From NCBI RefSeq assembly GCF_000002425.4, contig NC_037263.1, positions 12,604,733 to 12,668,732 on the forward strand: DNA of 64,000 nucleotides, read 5' to 3'. Shown piece after piece: positions 12,724 through 25,604 of this stretch (position 1 is its first letter; every line of letters begins with the position of its first letter). The notes beneath the pieces are model-generated. The model was not told the DNA's origin. It saw only the letters and a program-made list of their open reading frames with translations, and searched no databases. Both the position numbers and the translations under genes were made by a program. The stretch comes from Physcomitrium patens. Its lineage: Eukaryota; Streptophyta; Bryopsida; Funariales; Funariaceae.

Positions 12724-14040
12724 AATTGTTGGTTTTTTCTTACAATTCTACAAAATAGCTCCCACTCCAACAAAGAATACATATCATGTTGTTAATCTTT
12801 TATCATTTGCATCTCCAATCCAATTTGCATCACAATAACCATGCAAAATAATGTTATCACCTCCAAGTCTCAATTTGAAATATAAAGTGCCTTTTAAGTA
12901 CCTCATAATCCTTTTGATGGTTGCCTAATAGATTGATCTAGCCTTTGACATGTGTTAGCTCATAACACGCACTACATATGCAAGATCCACCCTTGTGCCA
13001 ACCATTTTATATATAAGTGAACCTACTACTACCTTATATAGAACACCTTACATTTAACCTTTAACTTCAGCAAATTCTTCATCCATGAGCTTTATCAACT
13101 TCAAATTGGCCTCTAAAGGTGTTCCAATAAGCTTACATTCTTACATGTTGAATTATTTCTATACTTCTTCAATGTACTTACTTTTTCTCATTGTAATGGT
13201 CTTTTTAGTACAATCTCTCACAAACTCCTTTCTTAAATAATAGTGAAGAACTTCCAAATCATTCATTTCATACTCATTTTCTAACTTTGCCTTCAATCAA
13301 TCTATCATCTTCATAATATTAGTTAAGATGATCAAATCATCAATATAGAAGATGACAATCAATATAAATTTACTTGATTGCTTCACATACAAAAAATGAT
13401 TAGATTCACTTCTTCCAAATCCTTCATTTATAAAGAATGTATCAATACATTGGTACCATGCCTTTAAAGATTGCTTGAGCTTATATAAAGCTTTTTTCAA
13501 CTTGCAAACAAGATGTTATTTGCCTTCTTCTACAAATCCTTGAAGTTGATCTATCTAGATGTCTTCTTTTAGATTTTCATTCAAAAAAGCCATCTTTACA
13601 TCCATTTGATGCATCTCAAAGTCCATTGCTACCCCAATTTCAATAATGGTTCTAATGGTGGTGAATTTGGCCATGGGAGCAAATATCTTATTGAAATCAA
13701 TATCAACAACTTGTAAGTATCTTTTGGCAACCAATGTAGACTTGTATCTCATAACATTGCATATTGCATCTTTTTTGGTTCTAAAGATCTACTTACAATC
13801 AATTAAAGATCGATTTGGTGGAAGTTGAGTCAATTCCCATGTTCTATTGTCCATGAGTGATTTATACTCTTTTTCTATGGGATTCTTCTACTTCTCTGCA
13901 TTCATGGACTTCATTGCATTACACAAACTCAATAGATAAGAAACAAGTGTAATATTGGCATATCCTTTACTTATTTGATGAAAAATGTGATTCTCCCATC
14001 ATGCAAATATGCCTCTATATATATTATATATGCTCTATCA
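12724..14040 (-). mobile_element. Ty1/copia pol fragment (reverse transcriptase/RNase H)
   Basis: Read on the minus strand it shows typical copia RT: NRTWELTQLPPNR near 13830, then MRYKSTLVAKRYLQ, FNKIFAPMAKFTTIR and MHQMDVKMAFLN (13752-13555), LKQSLKAWYQCID and FYIDDLIIL (13500-13297). An RNase H part follows at about 12900-12760 (HGYCDANWIGD). Order and motifs are clearly copia, not gypsy. No LTRs are seen. Copy A abuts it at 12723/12724, so A probably inserted into it. Many lesions. Confidence 0.85.
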
Positions 14041-14456
14041 TATAGATGTCAAGAATATATTTCTTTATGAGAACTTATAGGAAGAAGTATATATTATCTA
14101 ACTACAAGGATATGGTAAAAATAGGCACAATATTTTATTTTGTAAACTTTACATTGCCTTTTAATAATTCAAATGGACACCTTCAGTTTGGTATAGCAAA
14201 ATTGATCCTTCAAAGAACATGGATTCTCCAAAGATAAAGGCAATTATAATATTAACGTTGTTTAGCAAGTTGAAAAAATACTTTTACTTGTCTTATATAT
14301 AGATGACTTATCCTTTAGTAAATTTTTTTTAAATTAAATTAATTGATTCAAAAAATAATTCATGTCAAGATTTGAAATGTTTGAACTTAGTTATAAAGAC
14401 CTGACTATATACCTAAAAGTTGAATGTATGAAAGTACATGGCAATATCTTTATAAT
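14041..14456. other. Unassigned AT-rich stretch between copia fragment and copy A2
   Basis: No coding, repeat or RNA signal recognised. The 63-codon open stretch on the plus strand has no family resemblance. It may be decayed copia sequence, but the wording is too eroded to support that. Confidence 0.4.
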
Positions 14457-14755
14457 TGTTACTAATATACATGTTTACTTGGATAAGAAGTGTTAGGTAG
14501 AAGATAAATATAGGTAGATTTGATATTATCTTGCGGCAAAGTTTTTTATAAGCTTTGTAGATTTGTATTTGATTTTTTACATATTTATAATTGATTGATA
14601 GGTTAGAAACTTAGCTAACAAATTAACCATGTATTGCTCATGTAAATAACTTGTGGTACAAACTAACTATATGGCATACATATATGAAATTTTTCTTATA
14701 CATTAAGATTCGTATTTCCATAATAAGACATATATTATATATTTTATAGAATATT

Positions 14756-15920
14756 TTTATATTATGATTATTTATAGAATATAAAAATTAACTAAAATAT
14801 ATAATATTTGTTGATTATAATATTTAAATTATACAAAATTTAGATATTTAGTATAAAATTTAAGGACAAGGTTGGAGTTCAAAGATGAAGATCTGAACCT
14901 CTAAGAAACTTATTTGAAGGGATGAAAGGAAGGTATGGATGAATAAAGGCTAAAAGAAAAGTTCTTCATCTCTATTAGTAGAAGGCCATGCCAAATAGGC
15001 ATTTAGCAAGATGACTACGACCATAATAAGGATTTTGATAACTTTATTGGAAGAATTTGAAGATCAAAAGTAAGAATTATAAGGTTTAGGAGTTGGACTA
15101 CAATTTGCATACAAATCTTAGAGAATTTAAAGTTAGGATGATGAAGTTATAGCTGCTTGAAGTTAATGTATCTTTTTAAGATATATTGTTACTCTTTTGA
15201 ATATTCAAGGCATTTTATGATAGATTTTGAAGATCGAAAGAAGCAGCTACAAGGATAATTTTATAATCTACATCTTTTGTGAAAGAATTTCTATATTTGA
15301 AGTTTGTATGAAGAAGTTATAGAGCATTGAAGATAGCATATGTAATTCAAAAGTAATAAGTGAGTTATTTTGTTGATAGTAATAGTTGGAGCTATATCTT
15401 GAGTTTCCAAATGAATTTTTGATTCAAATTTTCTAGGATTGAATGTTATCAAGTTAAAAATCTTTATATCAAAATTATATGGTATTTAAATATTTAACTT
15501 ATGAGATATGAAGAAAATTGGACATGGATGTATGTAAGGATTTAAAGCTATTGTTAGGATTTTGGTGATATCATAAGATCTATAATGAATTTATAGTTGA
15601 AATTAATTGTAGTAGTTTTTAAAAGTATATTTGTACTTTATGTAGAATTTTGGTTTGTTTGGATGGTCTAATCAAAAGATTTGAACTGTTAAAGTTTGGT
15701 AAAAATTTACCTTAAGGATATACAAGGTTTTATAGTATTTTTATTACATTTTTGGTGATCTTTGATACTTAGAGCTTATGTTTTGATGTAATTGCCCCTA
15801 TAGGGATAGTTTTATATAAAAATTTGGTATCTTTTTTAATCTTGAGGCTTACTTGAGTAATTAGTGACAACCAAAAGTCCAGCTCTTTTTTAAAGCAAAT
15901 TCTTTCTATCCCAACAATAT
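14756..15920 (+). repeat. F-type repeat, copy 1
   Basis: Matches the repeat that starts at 63057: shared start region (ATATAAAAATTAA), shared GGTTGG...GATGAAAGGAAGGTATGG and AGAAGGCCATGCC segments, and the same order throughout. There is no coding signal. Its start resembles an LTR start, so it is probably an LTR of another retroelement, but its own right end is uncertain. Confidence 0.6.
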
Positions 15921-17441
15921 TGTCATATTACATGTGTTCTTGCTTAAGAATGTATCAAACACCCAGCTACGGAAGATAAGTAAAAATGCAAAAAATATCT
16001 TACTAATTTTAATAAAATCTTAAAAAAAATTTAAATAAACCTTAATAATCCTAATGAAACTTTGATCAATCCAAAATAAATTTAAAATAAGTTATAAAAG
16101 AAACACAAAGAAGTTCTAAACTAATATGAAAAGAAGACAACAAGAATCTTAAAAAAATATAAAATAAACCTATTAATAAATAAAAATAATCTTTAAAAAA
16201 TATTAAAAATAATAAAATGATAAAAAATAATAAAAAATAATAAAAAATATCAAAAATAGAAATCTTAAATAAATCTTAATTAAATCTTAGTTTAATCATA
16301 ATTAAAATATTAATAAATTTTAATCAAATTCTAATGAATCTTAATCAAATCTTAATTAAAATTTCAATTAAATCTTAAACTTTAAATAAACCTTAATCAA
16401 ATTCTAAATCTTAAACCAACTCGTAATAAACCCTGTAGCAGATTGAAATCTCAACAACGAATGATCAAATTATTGATATCAACTCAAAATTTGCACACTT
16501 TTTAATAACTTAATTAGAAATAAGTACAAGAAAGATGAAATTAATTGCATTTATCAATTGAAAGGAATGCAAGATAATTCGATTGGATGTTGGGCAACCC
16601 CCTACTCTAATCTTTATATTGAACTTCTAGCACTAATATTTTCTTTTTAAACCATTGAATTTTTTTCAAATTTCAATAAAATTTTGAAAATCAAGTTTAT
16701 TATCTATAAAATTAATTTTCACTCCTATCAAATTGGAAAATTTCTAAAGATCTTAAAAACACCTATTAATCTTCAAACTCCAATTTTTGAGACCTCAAAC
16801 CCTTAAAACCCTTATATACTTCAATCTTTTCATTTGATTGACCTCAAATTTTACATACATATTCATACCAAAAAATTGTCCAAACTTCATTTGTATATAT
16901 GCTACAAAATGAAGAAATATTTAAATTTGTAAATATGTTTTTATTTCTCAAATCCTAATCTACTAAAAACATCACAAATTTTGAAAATTCTTCTAAATTT
17001 AAATATTTTGATATAATTTTATAACTTAAATGACATAAAACCAATTCATATAAATCTCTCTTTAAGTGTGCTTTCAAATCTTATTATTTGATTTCCAAAA
17101 AAACCCTAGAGTTGCTATATGGATATAATCTTGTATCTTGGGATCTAATTTCAATCCAAATTAACAATCGGTTGCCTTTGGGTATCAATTTTTGATAATT
17201 AGAGGTAAATTTTTCTTTAATTTATAGTTAATTTTCTTTTAAATATGTCTATATTAATTTTTTATCTCATTTACTTTGATTTGGCTCATTTATGTCTTTA
17301 TAAAATAAATAGAAGTTTTTTTTATAAAAAAAATATTAAGACTTAATCTTTTACTATCTTTCTATCATTTATCTTTATTTTCCTATTACATCTTTCTAGT
17401 AAGCTCTTCTATAATAACATCCAAAGATAACATCTTTTAAT
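15921..17441 (-). repeat. Long solo LTR (LTR-L), reverse copy 1
   Basis: Starts TGTCATATTACATGTGTTCT (reverse complement of the LTR-L end) and runs through A-rich AATCTTAAT-type repeats to TCTTCTATAATAACATCC near 17430. Same order as the reverse copies at 31923 and 57674 and the forward copies at 21240 and 53429. No internal region is seen on either side, so it is a solo LTR. Confidence 0.72.
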
Positions 17442-17504
17442 CTTTTTAAGTGACACAAGAAATTATTGAATTTTTAGTTCTTTAAAATTTAAATTTTTGA
17501 CAGT

Positions 17505-18117
17505 TTGATAAAAGTTCTAACTTGTTGTTAGTTTGTTTTAGAAGTAAGTGGATTACTTCACTTTTATTTGTTGTGTTTTGAAGGTTGTAGACCTTCTATC
17601 TTTAAACTAGCTTTTAGTTTTTTAAACACTCATTGTTTTCTTTAAAAAAAGTATACTATCCATCTTTATAGAAATTTTTATTTGATACTAGAAGATATGG
17701 ATTACCTTCTTCAAATTTGACTTTTGAATTTATTTGAGTCATCTAAAAAAGAAAATATTATGGATGCTACTTATGATAGAAATGAGAATATATTTACAAT
17801 TATTACAGATCTTTACGAGCTTATCAACACTTTAAAATCAAAATCTCACATATTTTAAACATGAACTATGAAAGTACTATTTTTATGCCTATGGAAGAAG
17901 TTAATAATAAGATTCAAATTTTATACTAAAAAGTTATCTAATAGAAAGAAGCAAATAGATCAAATTCACAACTCAATCTAAGAAGCATTGTTTTTATAAA
18001 TATAAAATAGACAAGGATAATTATGTTGGAAAAGTTTGATAAAAAAAGATCAAAGTTTCATGGATTTCTACAACATATGAAGTTCTTTCTAAGGTTGCAT
18101 CTTTCTCAATATGTGAA
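17505..18117 (+). pseudogene. GyA copy A2 gag, first part
   Basis: Leader and gag start. The plus strand near 18025-18115 reads LEKFD followed by SKFHGFLQHMKFFL-like wording, matching LSEKFDGTKTKFRGFINQVQ of copy D at 46035-46095. It is cut by copy C at 18118 and resumes at about 27993. Fossil. Confidence 0.6.
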
Positions 18118-20003
18118 TGTCTTAAATATATATTTATTATAAATATTACTTAGATCATATAAATAGGTAGAAGTCGATGTCATGTTATAACACAACTATA
18201 TGGTGAGAATATAATTAAAAATTAATTTTTAATTAATATCTAATTATCTTGGTTTAATAATAATTCAAGATATTTGAACATGGCTTTTATAAAAGCCTCT
18301 TAATTTATTTCTTGTCTTAATAATTAGTAGTTTAAAGGTGGGTTAGTAATTTTACCTTCTGGGTTGTAAAGATACTTTTATTGCCTTAGAAAGATTAAAA
18401 ATTAATAAAATAAGATTAGAAGAGATAAATAATTAGCATGATTGATATTGGGATTAAGTTGAGGATAGGATTGTGCTAAAAAATCCCTAGAATAGGTTAA
18501 ATTGATATCCGGAGGTCGATCGTTGGTGAGAGAGGGTCAAAATCAGACCTCTAGCCACTAAAATAACAACCTTAGGCAAAAAAGAGAGACATTTGAAGCT
18601 CAATGATAACAGTTAAAGAGTTAGCTTAGAGCTTATTTTAAAGATGTAAGGCTTATTTTTGTAGGATTTGATTTGACTTTGAAATTGTTGTTCAAAATCA
18701 GGGTTTGTATTAGTGACTTGGGATTTATGCAATACAATTAGGTTTAGCTCTCTTGATTAGTTCATAAAATTGAAATTAAATCTATAATTCAAAATTTGCA
18801 TATATTTGTTTAATTAAGTGTACTAAGTGTGTATAAAATTTTGTATTAATCTAATATTGTAATTAAGAGATATCTAGGTTTTGATATAAGAAGGTATTAG
18901 AAGGTCGCCATTTGAGGTTGGATAGGATTTCTATGATATTTGAAGATCTACTAGCCGAATCAAAGTGAAATTTAGCATAGTCTTAGAAGGCTTAAAGGTC
19001 ATAGTATATACCAATTTTGAATTGAAGTTAATAGTTGGAGAAGGAGAAATCACTATTGAAACATTTGCATCAACTTTTAAGTTGGCAACTAAGTAACATT
19101 AGTGTGGATTTCGGGCATTTTTTCACAATTTTTAAGTTGGATTGGAGTGAATTCTTATTGATCACATAGATGACTTATAGTGGCATTTATATATAATAAT
19201 TTGTTTCAAGTGGATAATTAGATTAGAAGCTACAACTTACTAAAGCTTACTAATTAAGATTAAGGCTTGCAAAGAAAATTTAAAATTACATAATTACAAA
19301 AGTAATAAGGCAATTAGAATTTTTGTATAATTGAGATTACTAGGAAGAGTTTTTTTGAGCACTTTATATTGGATTTAAGTACTTTTGAAATAAAATTCAA
19401 ATTCCATTTTTCTTATAAGGATGAAACATATTAAGATTCTTGGATATTAATAAAATACAATCTCATCTTCTACAACTAGATGTCTGGTATATTTCCAAAT
19501 AGGACAATATATAATATGACATTGATAAAGTAGATTAATTTCATAATATTTTATAAAAAAGCTTCGTAGAAGCTTCATACATGTTGCTTAGATTTTTTAT
19601 GTATTTTTAATAGATTGATAAGTTAAAAACTTAGTCAACAAATTAACTGTGTGCTACTTGTATTGGTAGCTTGTAAAACAAACTAACTATGTGGTGTTCA
19701 TATAAAAAACTTATCTTCCAAGTTAAGATATGTGTTGTATCAGTCAAAATGTTTTAAAGATTCTATAGAATATTATTACATAACTCTTATGTAGATAGTA
19801 TATATAGAGGAAAGAATGAAACCTTCTTCACTCTAATCAACTCTTTTTTTGCTTCTAATTTGATTTGAAGAAGTCTTAAATTTTCTAATTTTTTAGAAAT
19901 AGCCATTCTATTTTTTTTTTAAAAAATACACACTTTTTTATTTCTATTTTATCATACTTCTTTAAAAAAGTCTCATTTACTTATTTTCTTTCATCAAATT
20001 CTT
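18118..20003 (+). repeat. GyA copy C left LTR, interrupted by a solo LTR
   Basis: Starts TGTCTTAAATATATATTT. After the insertion at 18178-19521 it resumes (GATAAAGTAGATTAATTTCA) and runs to near 20003, matching 27446-27992. The segment TTATATCAAAGCTTTGTC near 20035 is the counterpart of the TATCAGAGC segment in copy D. Confidence 0.75.
18178..19521 (+). repeat. Solo LTR of the E family, without the captured gag segment
   Basis: Starts TGTCATGTTATAACACAACT and ends AATATGACA. Both flanks and much of its body follow the LTRs of element E: the start to ATTATCTTGG matches 48189-48256 and 57077-57144, a central part matches about 59850-60000, and the end part (GTGTGGATT...GGCATTTTTTCA) matches 49110 on and 60170 on. 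It has no counterpart of the Tat gag segment found in both E LTRs, so it shows the arrangement before or without capture. Near-matching 4-bp flanks TCGA and TTGA. Confidence 0.68.
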
Positions 20004-20214
20004 ATCTCTGATAAATTAACAAGAGTATACTTATTATATCAAAGCTTTGTCTTTTCTTGATTAAAAGTGGATTATCTTTTTCTCTTAATAAGATATAAAT
20101 ATATTAGGAGTTGTAGATTACCTTCTTTTAAACCGATATTATTTTTAATACTTTCTTTATTTTCAAGTTCTTTTTTTTATTCAACTTGAGGAATATTAGA
20201 TATTTTTTTCCTCT

Positions 20215-21239
20215 AAGTGTTATTATGATAGATCTTGCCAAAATGAAGAGTGCAATGATACAAATACATGAACAATTGAGCAAATTAATACTTACAATGT
20301 ATCAACTCAATTGACTACTACAAAAAAGAACAAGAATGATAAAAAGTAGAAATATAGAAATGATTGGAGCTACTTCAATATTTGCACCAAATCATGTTCC
20401 TTCTCTTATAGTAGAACACCTTTCAAGCATTAAAGAACCAAAAATTGCCTTATTTGAGAAGTTTGATAATACTAGATTATGTTTTTGAGGATTTATTAAT
20501 CAAGTACAAGTAGCAATTGAACTTCAATTCTAAAGCTATTCAATTTTAAAATCATAAGTTGGGTTTATTTAAAGACTACTTTGTGGTTCTGCATTATCAT
20601 GGTTTTTATTTTTTTCTTGAATGATGTGATCTAATATTAAATAATTTGAGAGTTTTTTTGCAGAGTTTTGATCTATGTATAGAAAACATAATGTAGTTTG
20701 TATTGCAACCAACAAAATCTACATTTTGCAACAAAAAAATGAAACTATAATATTATATGCTTTATAATTTAGACAACTTATGATTGATATTAAATGAGAT
20801 GATACTACAATCATTAGCCAATTTTTTTATGGATTACAACATGAGATAAAAAAATTGATGCTTAATTTAATTGATCCTAAAATATTGAGTCAAATAATTG
20901 ATTTTACTGTAAAATATAAAAATCGAATTTTTGAATTTTGATTTGAGAATCACATAAGTAGACCTCAATATTATTATAATTCAATAGCAACATCAATATT
21001 TTTTTAACACATATCTTTAGAAGTAGATGATATATAAATTGATGCAGTATATTTCAAATCTCTTATTGAGCATAAAAAGACTTGTCATTGTTAAAAAAGA
21101 TTGTGTTTATATTGTATAGAACTAAAGCATAATACTCAATATTGTCCAAAGAAGCAACGCAATCATAAAATGAAATATATGAATGTCAAAGAAGATAATA
21201 TATCAAATAATGAGTTTGTTCAGTTATAATAGAAACTAT
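20215..21239 (+). pseudogene. GyA copy C gag region
   Basis: Parallels copy D gag at 45800-46810 and copy A at 1-735: a coiled start (AKMKSAMIQIHEQLSKL-like), the IKEPKIALFEKFD block near 20430 and a knuckle-like cysteine/histidine group near 21100-21150. Heavily decayed fossil. Confidence 0.7.
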
Positions 21240-22679
21240 TGTCATATAGTGATAAGACTATATGGTGAAAAATAAAAATATGGATGTTATTATAGAAGAC
21301 TCTAATATAAAGATATAGTAAAAAAACAACGATAAATGAGAAAAAGATAATAAAAGGTTTAGTCTTAATCTTGCCTTTTAAAGAAGAGGCTTCTATCTGT
21401 TATGTAGGAATATAATTACCTCAAATTAAAGTAAATGAGATAAATAATTAATAAATTCATATTTAAAAGAAAATTAATAATAGATTTAAGTAAAAATTAC
21501 TTCAAATTATAAAATATTGATATTTGAAGAATACCAATTGTCAATCTAGGTTGAAATGAGATCCCAAGACACAAAAATATGTATCTATGGCAATTCCAAA
21601 GTTCTTTTGTAGATTAAAGAATAGAAAATGAAAGCAAACTTGTAAAGAGATTTTTGGGCATTGATTTTATATCAATAAAGTTAATATTTAGTTTTTGAAG
21701 GATTTGCAAAGTTAATGATGTTCTCAATTGGAAAAGATTTAAAAAAATAAAATTATGTTTATAAAATTGAGAATCTCATGAGTTTTGGAATGTGTGTACA
21801 AGAAAATTTCAAGTAGTGTATTAGTATTCTAATTGTTAATATGTGTGAAAATTTTAGAATCAATCAAATGGTTTGATTAAAGTATGTAAATATTTTTATA
21901 GATTAAGATCTCGAAAATTGGAGTTTAAAGGATAGTGAATATTTTAAAGATTTCTAGCAATTTTTTAATTAAATTAAAGTCTTTTTTTTTTAATACTAAA
22001 TTCAATTTCTAACAATTTAGGTGAAATTTGAGAGCAATTCAATGGTTCAAGAAAGAAATATTGACAATAGAAGTTCAACATTTAGAATGGAATGGAAAGC
22101 TTGCTAACACCTAAGTAAAATTTAGGATTGATCTTCTATTTGGTAAATTTGATTTTCTTAAAATTTTATATATTTATTATCAACTTAATTGTTATGAGGT
22201 GTATAAAATCTTAAGAAAGATCAAAAATATAATCAATAAATATTGAGGTTCTAAATTATCCTATGACTAGATTAATTTAACTAGGATTTAGTTAGGATTT
22301 AAGATTTAGTTTAGGATTTAGAAATTTTTTAAATTTTAGGATATATTTAGAATTTAATTAAGATTTGACTTAAGTTTTAATTAAAAACTATTAGAATTTT
22401 AACTAAAATTAAATTAAGATTTGATTAGAATTCATTTAAGATATATTTAAGATTTTATTCTAATACTTCTTTTGATTTCTTTTAGAATTTTTTTATGCTT
22501 CTTTCATAATTTTTTTGAAGTTTTTTGGATTTGATTAAAGCTTGATTAATATTATTAAGATTTAATTGGAGCTATTTATATTTCTATTAGATTTAGAATC
22601 TTATTATTATAATTTTTCTTCCACCTTCTACAATCAGGTGTTTAGTACAATTTCAAGCAAGGCATCATATAATCTGACA
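21240..22679 (+). repeat. Long solo LTR (LTR-L), forward copy 1
   Basis: Starts TGTCATATAGTGATAAGACT and ends ATAATCTGACA. Matches the forward copy at 53429-55046 in order: GGATGTTATTATAGAAGA start, GAGGCTTCT block, GGATTTAG-rich centre near 22260-22340, and the CTTCTACAATCAGGTGTTTAG end. It sits between gag and protease of copy C. No internal region: solo LTR. Confidence 0.75.
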
Positions 22680-22921
22680 TCATGTAGTTTAAATCTTATA
22701 CAACACCTAATGAAGGTCCTATTCTCTTCTTTGAATTATCTCTTTATTTTATAATAGATGTTGATTTAGGATCTAAACATCACAAAGCCTTTGCCTTGCT
22801 AGATTTAAGAGCCTCAACTTGTTTTTTAGATGAAGAGTTTGTTAAAAGATACAACATACCTTTAATAAAGGAAACAAAACATGTTCATATAGAAGACATA
22901 GATGGTCAACAATGTCATTTG

Positions 22922-23021
22922 NNNNNNNNNNNNNNNNNNNNNNNNNNNNNNNNNNNNNNNNNNNNNNNNNNNNNNNNNNNNNNNNNNNNNNNNNNNNNNN
23001 NNNNNNNNNNNNNNNNNNNNN
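22922..23021. other. Assembly gap (100 N)
   Basis: Exactly 100 unknown bases, a usual placeholder length. It lies inside copy C between protease and RT. The flanks correspond to about positions 972 and 1555 of copy A, so roughly 0.6 kb is probably missing rather than 100 bases. Confidence 0.97.
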
Positions 23022-25604
23022 CAAAAAGATGAATCATTGTGAATATGTGTCAATTATGAAGGACTCAATAATATGAGCATCGAAAATAAGTATCGACTAT
23101 CTAGGATATGTAGAATTTTTAATTAGTTGAATCAAGCTAAGATTTATATAAAAATAGATCTATAAGGGACATATAATTTGGTATACATTAAAAAAGTAGA
23201 TAAATGAAAGACTACATTTTGAACTAAGTACAAATATTTTGAATATAATATCATACCTTTTGGACTTATAAATGTACTCGTAGATTTTCAACATTGAATG
23301 AATGATATCTTTTGAGAATTTTTAGATGATTTTTTTATTTATTATCTAAACAATATCTTAATCTATTTTTAGAATTTAGAAAAGTATGGACTTCATATTT
23401 GTTGTATGATACAAAAATTAAGAGATGTTCGATTCTATGTGAAGTTAAAAGTGTGCATTTCATACTATGCAAATCAACCTCTTAGGATATATCATTTCAA
23501 ATGATGAATTTATAATAGATCTTACTGTTAAGAAAGTTACCTATAAGAAAGTTTAAATTATTTATAGATTAAAAGATGTCAAAAATAATAAGAGATATCC
23601 AATGTTTTTTGAAATTTGCCAATTACTATTAGATCTTCATCAAAGACTTCTTTAAATTTATAACTATACTTATATGTTTGACTTGTAAAAATAAATTTTA
23701 ATAGAATCAAAAAGCAAAAGTAATATTTATAGCTTTGAAGACAATATTAGTTTTTGTACCAATCTTATATTGCATCGACTTTTTTAAGCCATCTTTTATG
23801 AAAAAAAATACATCAAAATTTGCTTTAGATGCCATATTATCATAAATAGAAATATATGATAAACTTCACCTAGTAGCTTTTCATTCCAAAAAAGAATTAG
23901 CAACACAGATCAACTACAAGATCTAAGATAAAAATCTTTTTGTAATTTCAGATTTGTTTCAAGAATGGTGCCATTATCTAAAAAATACTCCTAATCCTAT
24001 CACTGTACATATAAATCATAAGAACCTTGAGTATTTTATATCAACATGTATTTTGAATCATCACCAAGCTTATTAGAATATATCCATGCCGAGATTTGAA
24101 TTCAAGATCACTTATCAATTAAAAAAACAGCAAGGTTTGTTAAATACACTCTCTAAAGAATTTTATCTTATACTATTAAAAATTAATGTCACTTTTAATT
24201 TACAATACATAATTCTTTTGAAGCCAAAGCATCTTCATCTTCAAAGAATGAATCAACATAAATTATTGATTCAACTTTAATTAAATAAGTTTAGTCAAGA
24301 ATGTCTTTTAATCTTTTTATTTGTAATATTAAGAAGATTCCTTCAAAGTCTTATGATAATTTCAAGTTTTAATTCAAAAATAATCTATTATATTTCAAGA
24401 GGTGCTTATGTTTTTTGGAAGATGAAGCTTGATTATATGTTTCATATGCTCGTCATAATTTTTCAATAATAGGATATTTTCGATACAGTAAGATTTTGAA
24501 ACTAATATCCAAGGATTTTTAGTGGCCTCAAATATGGAAGGCAGTCAAAGACTTAGTACAATCTTATGATGTTTGTTGAAGATCAAAAACTCCTTGTCAT
24601 TGACCTTATAAATTTCTTCAACCATTATCCATTCCTAAATAACCATTGTCTTTTGTTTCTATAGATATTATCATAAATCTTTCAATCTTAAGTTTTAATG
24701 ATTCTATATTGATGATAGCAGATCATTTTATCAAAATGGCATATTTTTTACTATATATAAAATCTATCATAGATAAAAAAGTAATAAAGTTTTTTTTTGA
24801 CAATATCTATTGCTATCATGGATTGCCTAGGGATTTTATATTGGATAAGAAAATTCAATTTACATCAAGATTTTGAAGAATACTTTTCAAGATTCTAAAG
24901 GTAGATAAAAAAATATCTTTGATTTTCAATCCTAAAACTAATGGACAAACAAAATATATAAATCAAATTTTAGAGTTGTATTTGAGTTGTATTATTAACT
25001 ACCAATAAGGTGACTAGAAAATTCTTTTGGCATTGACAAAGTATGCTTATAATGACAAGGTATATTTTTTTACATAATAAATATCTTTTTTTTATTAATT
25101 ATGATTATTATCTATGACTTCATGTTTTTGATTTTTTAAAAGTTGATAATCCTACCTCAAAAGATTTAGCAAATCATTTATCTGAGCTATATACAACAAT
25201 GAAGGTGCAACTAAAAGAAGCTCAAGGATAACAAAGGAGCAATGTGGATGCTTATCACAAACATCAACTTTATTTTGATGTTGATAATAAGGTATGTTTA
25301 CTTCATTGTAATATTAAAATTATTTGCCCTTATGATAAGTTGGATTATTGTAGACTTGGGCCATTTCTTATTTGTGAATAAATCAATCCAATTGCTTATC
25401 AATCACATCTACTAGAATCTATAAAAATCCATATTATATTTTTTGTATCTCTCTTAGAACCATATAAGACAATAAATATCTCAAAATGAAGACAAATAAC
25501 ACTGCCTCTTATAAAAGTGGATAATAATAAAGAATTCAAAGAGGAAGAAATCTTATACTTGAGACAATACCAATGTAGATTAGAATATGCTATATGCTAG
25601 TGGA
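23022..25604 (+). pseudogene. GyA copy C RT, RNase H, integrase and chromodomain remnants
   Basis: Parallels copy A 1555-3481 plus 10873-11610 throughout. Recognisable pieces are the RT palm (about 23240-23560), the RNase H segment (about 23860-24160), integrase core pieces (about 24540-24990, 25020-25330) and the tail towards the chromodomain (about 25420-25604). No long open stretch survives; fossil. Confidence 0.78.

Larger units (their letters stand above)
14457..17504 (+). repeat. GyA copy A2 left LTR, interrupted
   Basis: The left part 14457-14755 matches 34281-34560. The right part, about 17442-17504 (AAGTGACACAAGAAATTATTG to TTTTTGACA), matches 34745-34808. Between them lie an F-type repeat and a reverse long LTR. 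Confidence 0.7.
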
